From: Eurosta solidaginis
Lineage: Eukaryota; Arthropoda; Insecta; Diptera; Tephritidae
Assembly (NCBI RefSeq): GCF_040869045.1
Contig: NC_090321.1
Location: forward strand, 134,531,689-134,595,688
Direction of reading: 5' to 3'
Length of the DNA stretch: 64,000 nt
The position numbers were made by a program, and so were the translations under genes. A model generated the notes under the pieces. That model did not search any database, had not been told where the DNA came from, and was given only the letters and a program-made list of their open reading frames with translations. Shown here piece by piece: positions 55,164 through 64,000 of this stretch. Within the stretch, counting starts at the first letter, position 1; each line of letters begins with the position of its first letter.

Positions 55164-55790
55164 GTTTGTTTTAATGGTGTGTTCAATTTATACTTATTAT
55201 TAAGAATTCATGAGCTCAACACCGGCTTATAATAATTGAATATTCAATTATTATGTTTTTCTAAGGGAAACTGAAAAGAAAGAAAGAAACATTTACTGGC
55301 ATATTGCGATGGTACCATTTCGAAAATCTCCACGAATTTACCGTCAGGCAATTTCGTAATTTTATCAAAGGTTTCACCGAGATTCGAACCGCGAATCACA
55401 CGGTGAAACTGCAGTTGTATCAACCACTAGGCTATCCTGCTTGTATTTGTCTCCTTGCTTAATACATTTTATCTTATTTCTACCCTAACAACACAACTGA
55501 GACATTCTGCCTCTATTAATTTGTGTGTATGTAGATTTGTTTTTGTAAAGTTTCTTTTTCGTTGCGAATGAGAAGCTTTGTAAACTGTGGCTCAGTTTTA
55601 CATATATATGTTTGTTTGTGGATGAAATGGTACCATCGCAATATGCCAGTACATGTTTCTTTCTTTCTTTTCAGTTTCTCTTATAAAAACATAATAATTG
55701 AATATTCAATTATTATAAGCCGGTGTTAAGCTCACGAATTCTTAATAATAAGTATAAATTGAACACACCATTAAAACAAACTAACAAAAA
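55164..55790. mobile_element. Foldback element enclosing tRNA-like unit 2
   Basis: The left arm (about 55166-55325, TGTTTTAATGGTGTGTTCAA...CATATTGCGATGGTACC) and right arm (about 55625-55785) are inverted complements over about 165 bp. Between them is the second tRNA-like unit. The arms contain AATAATTGAATATTCAATTA, itself palindromic. Recurs at about 63200-63820. Confidence 0.8.
55370..55440 (-). ncRNA. tRNA-derived sequence, copy 2
   Basis: As copy 1, with ATGCAGTTTC replaced by an ACTGCAGTTTC context and GATACAACT in the variable part. A and B boxes are intact. Confidence 0.58.
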
Positions 55791-55799
55791 AATGTAAAA

Positions 55800-56440
55800 T
55801 TATGTGCTATTAATGTGCTCCAAGATAAGCTTCGACCAGAAAAAAGGGAGGGCAAGTGAAAAGCGTGGGGTTATAAACCCAGACGAAAAAATCGACACGG
55901 GTTATGTTCCGAATTATGTGCTATCTATGTGTTCAATAGTTCCAAAAACTTTACAACTTTAAATGTTTTTTTTTAACTTCAAATATGGGGGCTGCAGCTG
56001 GACGGAATAATGTGATATTTTTGTGCTCCAAGATAAGCTACGGTTTGCCCCGAAAAACAAAGTTATGCGGGGCGTAGCGAGGCCTTACCTTATAACCCCA
56101 GACGACGGGATCAAAACTGGACATGTGCTTTTTCTGTGCTCAATAGTTCCAAACATAATTTTTTTTTTACAAGTTTAATATTTTTTCGAAACCACTTTTA
56201 ATATTTGTTTTAAAAACTTCACTTGTGCTCCAAGATAAGCCACGGGTTGCAGAGACGACAGAATCGAAACGGGATATGTGCTGGACATCCAGCTGGCCTC
56301 CACTTTTGAAGTTTTAAAAAAACGTTAAATGTTTTTCGGAACTATTGAGCACATTATTCTGCACATATCCCATTGCGATTCTGTCGAGTTGGGCTATTAC
56401 TAGTGGGATTATTTTTGAATAAACGTTGTACATATATATG
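55800..56440 (+). repeat. About 205-bp imperfect tandem repeat
   Basis: GTGCTCCAAGATAAGC at 55815, 56023 and 56225 marks three diverged units. Each is followed by CCAGACGACGGGATC- and TGTGCTCAATAGTTCC-like sequence. A partial inverted copy lies at 56335-56400 (GGAACTATTGAGCACATTAT). No ORF. Confidence 0.7.
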
Positions 56441-56448
56441 AGCATGCA

Positions 56449-57395
56449 CATTAGAGCGGGTCAAATTTTTATTCCATCAGGAGTATAGCAAAAACGTAAT
56501 CTACAGATCATTCTAAGAAAAATTGCCGAAGACACCATAGCTCTAAGTCCGATTTCGAATCCCCCACTTTTGCAAAATAGATATTTTGCCATATGAATGT
56601 AGGGTTTGGCCAAAAAATCTTCATAGCTTCTGAAAGAATTATAGGAAAAATATCATATTGGGCTTACTTTAAAGGTATTTTACGTACATTTCAGAATCTG
56701 TAATAATGTCAATAGTCTTTTTGAATTTTAGAAGAGATATCAGGCTTAAATTATGAGATAGCAGCCTAAAATTAACTTTTAACTACTATATTATCATTTT
56801 TAACAAATTTCTTATGGAAAATTTTTTCTTTACAGCTTTTTGTATTTAAATTTAAAATGGATGAACCAAATCCTTTTACATCATCTGAATCCACTTTATC
56901 ATATATACTTGAACACGATATTATTGCATTTGGTTTATCAAGTGAACTAAATAATCTGAATTTACCTTCTAGTCGTGACATTTTAAGAATAAATTTTTTT
57001 TAAGTGATCATGCTAAAATTCAAAGTAAAATGTTGTCGCATAAAAATTTAACTCCTCGTGAAATTGATAAAATGGTTGAAATTTAGAATAAATTGAATAT
57101 TCAACTGTAGATTACGTTTTTGCTATACTCCTGGGCCCGTATTACGTGTTACGATCCGTGATCGAAACTCATTTTATGAATTACAATAGCTCTGAAAAGG
57201 TGGATCGGAATAATGGCATATGCAAACTAGCGACAAATAGTACTCGCTAGATCCATAAATTATTATAATTTTTAGAAATAGTTTGACAGTTGCATAGTTA
57301 TCGCTTGACTGAAAATGGGTTTAAGTGACTGATCGTAACACGTAATACGGGCCCTGATGAAAAAATCCATCCATCCAATTTGACAAGCTCTAATG
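56449..57395. mobile_element. DNA transposon with long terminal inverted repeats, interrupted by a MITE
   Basis: The left end, CATTAGAGCGGGTCAAAT, mirrors ATTTGACAAGCTCTAATG at the right. Further in, CATCAGGAGTATAGCAAAAA and its complement match perfectly for at least 28 bp. The right inverted repeat is split by a 219-bp MITE. A short ORF (56981-56772) has no known similarity. Confidence 0.78.
57134..57352. mobile_element. 219-bp MITE inside a terminal inverted repeat
   Basis: Ends GGCCCGTATTACGTGTTACG and its complement, about 22 bp, with CTG on both sides (57131-57133 and 57353-57355). The opposite terminal repeat of the host element supplies the empty site (CTCCTGATG), confirming the 3-bp duplication. 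Confidence 0.88.
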
Positions 57396-57466
57396 CATAT
57401 GTATACGAACATATATTTATGTGTGTATAGATACATACGGTCATATATTTTTGTTTGTTAATATTA

Positions 57467-57849
57467 TACTATGTCTCCACGGCACCAAAATCAAGTTGAT
57501 TTCGGAAGATTCTTAATTTCAGCCGAAATTAGCTAATTTCGTTATGTGAAAACTGTCAAGCGAAATTAGAAATTCTTCATAATTTCATTGAAATTAGGCC
57601 CAAATTATGTGCAATTTACAGAGCGACTCTGTCGTCGATTACAATTTACACAAAATAATCGATGATCTGCACGTACTAGCTGTCCAATTTCAAAAACATA
57701 TGTTTATCTTGAACGTTTTATTTCGGCTGTGGGAAAAAAGCGAAAACAAATGTCATTTGAAATTTGCAAAAGAAGAAGCATAATCGTGTGAACAGGAATG
57801 CAATTTACGAAATCATGCTACCGAAATCGTGTACCGTGGAGACATAGTA
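57467..57849. mobile_element. Harbinger-type MITE, 383 bp
   Basis: Ends TACTATGTCTCCACGG and CCGTGGAGACATAGTA, flanked by TTA on both sides (57464-57466 and 57850-57852). No transposase. The 3-bp TTA duplication suits PIF/Harbinger. The interior has GAAATTAG/CTAATTTC repeats. Confidence 0.85.
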
Positions 57850-58083
57850 TTAATTTATTTAGTTATATTTACGTAACCAAAGTTGTGCTTGAGTCTTAAG
57901 CAAGAAACATCGGCATCGATAACCACTGTACTAATAATAGAATTTTTTACTAGTAAACAAGTGTGTATATTTTCATACATAAATGTATATGCATTTTATT
58001 AGATTTCATTAAAAAAAAAATATTAAAAGCACAAAATTTCCACGTATGCATTTTTTTGTTTCACATAGTGCTTTTGATAATTG

Positions 58084-59085
58084 ATTTGTCGATATCTCGA
58101 AAACTCCTTCCCATATATACAACTAAGGGCCACTCCCTTTTAAACCCCTCATTAACACCTTTTATTTGATACCCATATCGTACAAACGCATTCTAGAGTC
58201 ACCCCTGGTCCACCTCTATGGCGATACCTCGAAAAGGCTTCCACCTATAGAACTAAGGCCCACTCCCTTTTAAAATACTCATTAAAACCTTTCATTTGAT
58301 ACCCATATCGTACAAACAAATCTAGAGTCACCCCTGGTCTACTTTTATGTCGATATCTCGAAAAGGCGACCACCTATAGAACTACGGCCCACTCCCTTTT
58401 AAAATACTCATTAACACCTTTAATTTGATACCCATATCGTACAAACAAATTCGAGAGTCACCCCTGGTCCACCTTTATGGCGGTATCTCGAAAACGCGTC
58501 CACCTACAGAACTAAGGCCCACTCCTTTTTATAATACTAATTAACACCTTTTATTTGATACCCATATCATACAAACAAATTCTATAGTCACCCCTGGTCC
58601 ACCTTTATGGCGATATCTCGTAAAGGCGTCCACCTATGGATCTAAGGCCCATTCCATTTTAAAATACTCATTAACACCTTTCATTTGATATCCATATCGT
58701 ACAAACAAATTCTAAAGTCACCCCTGGTCCATCTTTATGGCGGTGTCTCGAAAATGCGTCCACCTACAGAACTAAGGCCCACTCCTTTTTATAATACTAA
58801 TTAACACCTTTTATTTGATACCCATATCATACAAACAAATTCTAGAGTCCCCCTGGTCCACCTTTATGGCCACATCCCGAAATGGCGTCCACCTATAGAA
58901 CTATGGCCCACTCCCTTTTAAAATGCTCTTTAATACCTTCCATTTGATACCCATGTCATACAAACACATTCCAGAGTTACCCTAGGTTCATTTTCCTACA
59001 TGGTGATTTTCCCTTATTTTGTCTCCAAAGCTCTCAGCTGGGTATGTAATGTTCGGTTACACCCGAACTTAGCCTTCCTTACTTG
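58084..59085 (+). repeat. Second 130-bp array with element terminus
   Basis: About seven units of the array seen at 38555-40745, then the GGTTCATTTTCC...TTACTTG terminus (58985-59085). It sits at the junction between duplication units, so it marks the recombination site. Confidence 0.9.
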
Positions 59086-60714
59086 TTTCTTCATGTGTTT
59101 ATCTAGATGAACCAGCCATTTTGCCACGACCATCCGTTCCAGGTGTTTTAGCATTTAAGATACGGCTTAATCTTCCGTTAGATAGTTTGAAAGTATCACA
59201 AAAAAAAAAAAAGTTTTGCAAACAGAAACTTCTGAATCCCGTGCATTTAGCCCATGAATATAGATGAAATTTAAAACTACATTTTCTAATATATCCTTCG
59301 TAATTTCTGGGTCGTCTTTGTTTTATTGATTGTTTTCGAACCAAACCATACAGAAACAAATTCTGTTTTCGAAACTTGCTAATTTCCAAAAAGAATCAAA
59401 ATTAACTTTCCTGTCTTCATATCCGATGCTACTTATACATTTTTTGGAACAAGAACATGCTTACGCTCTTTTGTTTCATATTCCTCTCCACTATTTCTCT
59501 TAATTTTTCTTACATTTTGTGCATAATTACGTTGATTTCGTGTCCTCTTACTTGATTTCATGTTGCTTTCTTCCATTTGTAAGGGTTCCAAAATCACTAC
59601 TTACGTATGAACTGATTCATCTGAAGACGATAATATTCTTATTGGTTTCCATTTCTTGGGCGCGTTTCTTATACTTTTTCGCCGTATAATGTCTACAATT
59701 GACTATAAAGAGTACGTTTTTACATTAAAAGGATTACTTAATCATACATGAACCGCTATATGAAGACATGGCAAAATTACTAATTATTTTGCCAAACTTT
59801 GTGAACAGACTGACTTATACTACTATCAAAAAAACAGTAACTGTATTTTGTTCACTAACCAAAAAATAAACACATTTTATTGAGTTAATTTTCATGGCAT
59901 ACTGCTAATCTCTTCAGATTATGTTATTTTATTAGGATTTGATATAAAATAGCTTACAAACTAGATTTTAAAAAATTTTGACTTATACCACTTTCAAAAT
60001 CGAGGGCTCATATTGAAAACTAGTTTACCCATTTAGTTTCTTTATTTAAAATAAATACATATTTTTTTAGAAATAATAAGGGACCTCAGAACTTTGTTCA
60101 AATGGTTTAGCATCATTACATTGCAAACTTCCGTTCCATATCTCTTACAGTACACTACCAAAATACACGGCTATGATATTGCTACGTCATTGCAAAACAT
60201 TAAAAACCGTTATTTATTTTTTTAATATTGCATAGCAAATCTTCAACAGTCAAAACAAAAACAAAAAAAAGTGGAAAGGCAAAATTTAAAATGAAAAAAA
60301 GTTAATATACCATTTCATTTTCATGAAAGGAATTAAAAGTTGCTTACGATACGTAGCTTATATTTGCTCTAGCAACGTTTCCAACATCAAATACACAAAA
60401 TTCCGAACTCCCTTATAATGACAGTTTATTATTTTAATTGCTTATCTACATATATATTAATACGCTAACAAATTTTCCATACAATCAATTGCCAGGCTGT
60501 TTCGCATACTTAGCATACGTAAAATCATATAAAAGTTATATGAATCGATTCGTATGGATCAGCCGCAGTGCATAGGCCTATTTTTGTTAACAAATGTTAC
60601 TCTATTTGTTTATAATTAATAGAAAATTTTTTTTGCAAATTCAAACAATCTCTCCAATATCGAAATTTACTTTCGTGCACAAAAGCGGACCATCTGTAGG
60701 ATCGACAAATTTTC

Positions 60715-60942
60715 ATGGCGTCTTTCCGAAATTCAAATATTCATAATTTGCAATTCAAAGACACAAACGTATTATGTAACCCCGCTCAGTTCGGAAAGCT
60801 GCGTAAACCTTTTGCTCAAATGTTTCACCTACATAAATATGCGTACGCGCCAGACGATGAAAGAATAAAACATGGTTTCCCATTGTTGCCACTTACCTAT
60901 AGTGGCCTGTACCAAAATCCTGAAAAAATTATTCCAAAATAA
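60715..60942 (+). CDS. Small intronless ORF, 75 aa, copy 2
   Basis: Same predicted protein as 52706-52933 and apparently no nucleotide change, whereas the first differences appear just after the stop (TTTGTAATC versus TTTGTAACC). The upstream 400 bp is also shared, so any promoter was duplicated too. If real, the locus has two gene copies. Confidence 0.5.
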   Translation: MASFRNSNIHNLQFKDTNVLCNPAQFGKLRKPFAQMFHLHKYAYAPDDERIKHGFPLLPLTYSGLYQNPEKIIPK

Positions 60943-62953
60943 TTTGTAATCTTAAATAGAATTAATTTTTGACCGGCCCATTCTTTGTGGCAAATTTCAC
61001 TTTCACGTAAATAGGTACATAGGTCTTTATTTAATAGATTCTTTGTTTTTTATTTTAGTTGCTTTCAAAAAAACATGAAATCACAAATAATGTGTTAACT
61101 CTTGTTGAAACTAACTAAATTTATTTATAACAATTAATGGCAAATTTGTCCGAAAATGTTTTTGCATTTCCAGATTTTATCCTCATTTTAGATAAAATAC
61201 GTCTTATTTATCAAATTTATTTTATTTTATTATGTATTCTTTATTTCAACTTAGTTTATTATTATTTAAATGCAACTTGACTAAATCGGAAAATTTAACA
61301 TTGTATATTAAACGAAAAAAACGTCCCAAAAATGTTTTTGGTTTTAGGTCGAAACGGCAACCGGCATCATAGCGGCTTTTTCACATTTCAAAACTATAAA
61401 TGCTGCCACTTGCCTGTGTATGTTTGTATAAAAAAAAACGCAATGTACCCTACTATTTTTATTATTAGGCTAATTTTGTTGGATTATATGCCCATTATAT
61501 TGAAAGCTTAGCTCCCATAACCCTAATTTGTTTATGTCGCTTAAACTTATGAAATTAATTTTATTTTAGTAAATATGTTTGGGTGAATAATTTGTTCATT
61601 CTGCTTTGTTATATCTTAGTATTATATCGTTCACAGACGATATTTTATGGTAGATATCGTTATATATATTCATGAAATTGAGAGTTTACAAATTTAATAT
61701 AAATTGATTACGTACATAGATCTCAGTTGTAATCCCAACACTAATTATTCGAAAATTAGAATCTTCATATTTCCACAATGATAACATTAAAATCCGGAAA
61801 AAGTCTAAGTGCACTTATTGCATTTTTATATGGAACTCTTTATTCACTTCACTTAATTTTTTTGCACTTTATGTACTTTATTTTTTTCTTTCATTTTAAT
61901 CTTAGTAAACTCTGCCTTCTTTCCCTTTACATATTTTATTTTTTATGAAGGTATGCTAAATTCTTTTCGAAAGTTTCGTTTTGTGTCACACTTACATGTT
62001 ACATATCTATTTATATAAAATCAAACTCGGTAAAGCGCCAATTGCATACCTAACGGGTGGTGTGAAATAGGCTAAATTCCTTTAGCACATTTCATCGTTT
62101 TTAACTGAAAATTTGTGTTTTTTGAATTATGACACTATTGAAGTAAATGGGCGATATATGTATATGTATTTTATATTGGTGATACAGGCCTACTGGGGAA
62201 CCGAACACCCAAAACTAAGTTCGGTAGCGTGCCAACGGCGTACCTCCCGGATGGTGTGGAAAAATCAAATTTTCAATTCAATTTCAAGTCATTTCACCAT
62301 AATTCTATGTCAATTTCATTTGATTTTACATATTTTTTATATTTTTGTTTAAAGGGCTCCATACCAAAACGTTATAATTACATTTGAAAAGTTTGTAGAA
62401 AATTTAAGAAAATGCAATCAAAAGGTCAATTTCAAAATTTTCATGAGAACTTTAAGTAAATTAGAGCAGTTTGTTATATTTCTACCCACTGCTCAAATAT
62501 TAACGCATTATTACACTACCCGCAACACTGGATGCATAGCCTGAGTTGAAAAAAATACAAGTTGGTCGAATTTCGACCACAGGCGATACTAGTTTATTAT
62601 TAAAAGAGCACAAGTCCACAGGTCCATTAAGCTGGGCTCCTCCCCCCTTCAACCGATGGATTCGAAATTTGATAGGCCAGGAATTATGTGCTAATTTGTT
62701 CTACTTTTGCTTGTTCTAATTTGTTTGTACTTTTTTCAACCTCAAACTGTGGGGTCCAGCTGGAGTCCAGCTACACCCCTTCCCTCATAAGGACTTGGTC
62801 AAACAAAAAAATGTAAAAATTGAATATTCAATTATTGTGTTTTTCTAAGAGAAACTGAAAAGAAAGAAAGAAACATTTACTGGTATATTGCGATGATACC
62901 ATTTCGAAAACCGCCACAAATTCATCGTCAGGCAATTTCGTAATGTTATCAAA

Positions 62954-63024
62954 GGTTTCACCGAGATTCGAACCGCGATTCACACGGTGAAACTGCATTT
63001 TCCTCAACCACTAGGCTATCCTGC
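62954..63024 (-). ncRNA. tRNA-derived sequence, copy 3
   Basis: Counterpart of 54920-54990 in duplication copy 2, with the same A and B boxes. The unit around it retains about 22 bp (ATGATACCATTTCG) missing from its counterpart. Confidence 0.58.
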
Positions 63025-63403
63025 TTGTAATTGTCTCCTTGCTTAATTCAGTTTATCTTATTTCTACACTAACAACACAACTGAGACATTCTGCCTCTAT
63101 TAATTTGTGTGTATGTAGATTTGTTTTTGTAAAGTTTCTTTTTCGTTGCGAATGAGAAGCTTTGTAAACTCGGGCTCAGTTTTACATATTTATGTTTGTT
63201 TGTTTTAATGGTGTGTTCAATTTATACTTATTATTAAGAATTCATGAGCTCAACACCGGCTTATAATAATTGAATATTCAATTATTATGTTTTTCTAAGG
63301 GAAACTGAAAAGAAAGAAAGAAACATTTACTGGCATATTGCGATGGTACCATTTCGAAAATCGCCACGAATTTGCCGTCAGGCAATTTCGTAATTTTATC
63401 AAA

Positions 63404-63474
63404 GGTTTCACCGAGATTCGAACCGCGAATCACACGGTGAAACTGCAGTTGTATCAACCACTAGGCTATCCTGC
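63404..63474 (-). ncRNA. tRNA-derived sequence, copy 4
   Basis: Counterpart of 55370-55440 in duplication copy 2; enclosed by the second copy of the foldback arms (about 63200-63360 and 63660-63820). Confidence 0.58.
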
Positions 63475-64000
63475 TTGTATTTGTCTCCTTGCTTAATTCA
63501 TTTTATCTTATTTCTACCCTAACAACACAACTGAGACATTCTGCCTCTATTAATTTGTGTGTATGTAGATTTGTTTTTGTAAAGTTTCTTTTTCGTTGCG
63601 AATGAGAAGCTTTGTAAACTGTGGCTCAGTTTTACATATATATGTTTGTTTGTGGATGAAATGGTACCATCGCAATATGCCAGTACATGTTTCTTTCTTT
63701 CTTTTCAGTTTCTCTTATAAAAACATAATAATTGAATATTCAATTATTATAAGCCGGTGTTAAGCTCACGAATTCTTAATAATAAGTATAAATTGAACAC
63801 ACCATTAAAACAAACTAACAAAAAAATGTAAAATTATGTGCTATTAATGTGCTCCAAGATAAGCTTCGACCAGAAAAAAAGGGAGGGCAAGTGAAAAGCG
63901 TGGGGTTATAAACCCAGACGAAAAATCGAAACGGGTTATGTTCCGAATTATGTGCTATCTATGTGTTCAATAGTTCCAAACTTTACAACTTTAAATGTTT

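Larger units (their letters stand above)
50979..55968 (+). repeat. Segmental tandem duplication, copy 1 (shared part)
   Basis: About 5.0 kb matching 58985-64000 at an offset of 8006-8032 bp, with only scattered substitutions and short indels. The match runs to the window end, so the unit is at least this long and, being tandem, about 8.0 kb including 55969-58984. It contains the DNA transposon's right part, the 75-aa ORF, tRNA-like units and the foldback. Confidence 0.95.
58985..64000 (+). repeat. Segmental tandem duplication, copy 2 (cut by window end)
   Basis: Direct repeat of 50979-55968. It starts at the same GGTTCATTTTCC position and continues to the last base. It lacks the left end of the TA-flanked transposon, as expected if the breakpoint fell inside the repeat terminus. 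Confidence 0.95.

Overview
The window is eukaryotic, AT-rich and almost entirely built of transposable elements, tandem repeats and their debris. The one clearly recognisable host gene piece is a 154-bp exon at 43704-43857 (+), with an AG acceptor and a GTAAGT donor. It encodes part of an immunoglobulin domain that I read as nephrin-like, sticks-and-stones (sns) or its paralogue hibris. A second host candidate is a 75-codon intronless ORF, present twice (52706-52933 and 60715-60942). The element families (412/mdg1-like, Ulysses/Osvaldo-like, mdg3-like, copia, CsRn1-like, LOA-like LINE, hAT, PIF/Harbinger) and the nephrin-like exon point to a higher dipteran fly. My guess is a tephritid-like fruit fly, from family resemblance only.

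Layout. 1-3049: 3' half of a decayed 412/mdg1-like retrotransposon (+) with its 3' LTR. It sits in the 3' LTR of a large Ulysses/Osvaldo-like gypsy element (minus strand, 3050-13005; about 2.1-kb LTRs, tRNA-Lys-type primer site, gag with an N-terminal RING finger, pol split by stops and frameshifts). A 934-bp hAT remnant with an 8-bp target duplication is inserted in the same 3' LTR; the other LTR preserves the empty site. 13006-16850: about 154-bp tandem satellite, into which the Ulysses-like element inserted. 17150-19480: fossil mdg3-like pol (minus), interrupted by a MITE. 20474-21710: non-LTR reverse transcriptase (minus) interrupted by a short retroposon. 22484-24937: truncated copia element (minus) with an initiator-Met half-tRNA primer site. 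25000-25728: the same satellite, inverted. 25729-29180: CsRn1-like LTR sequences and a gag-protease ORF joined to an integrase tail by an internal deletion.

30237-43637: a LOA-like LINE (+). Its reverse transcriptase is split by an LTR element (33798-42000, minus) that has no gag-pol but carries two small ORFs, one a membrane protein. That element is in turn split by a repeat with a 130-bp tandem array (37212-40826). The LINE ends 66 bp before the nephrin-like exon. 43858-50978 is intronic: SINE-like repeats, a CR1/Q-like RT fragment, a foldback MITE, a twin-primed (5'-inverted) LOA copy and a PIF/Harbinger element with a MITE inside it. 50979-64000 is a tandem segmental duplication of about 8.0 kb per unit (one full unit plus about 5 kb of the next). 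Each copy carries the 75-aa ORF and tRNA-like/foldback repeats; the full unit also holds nested MITEs and a second 130-bp array.

No transposon gene here looks intact, so there is no functional operon-like cooperation to describe. The value of the window lies in its stratigraphy: nested insertions with target duplications, empty sites and paired LTRs that allow relative dating, on the background of one host intron-exon structure.
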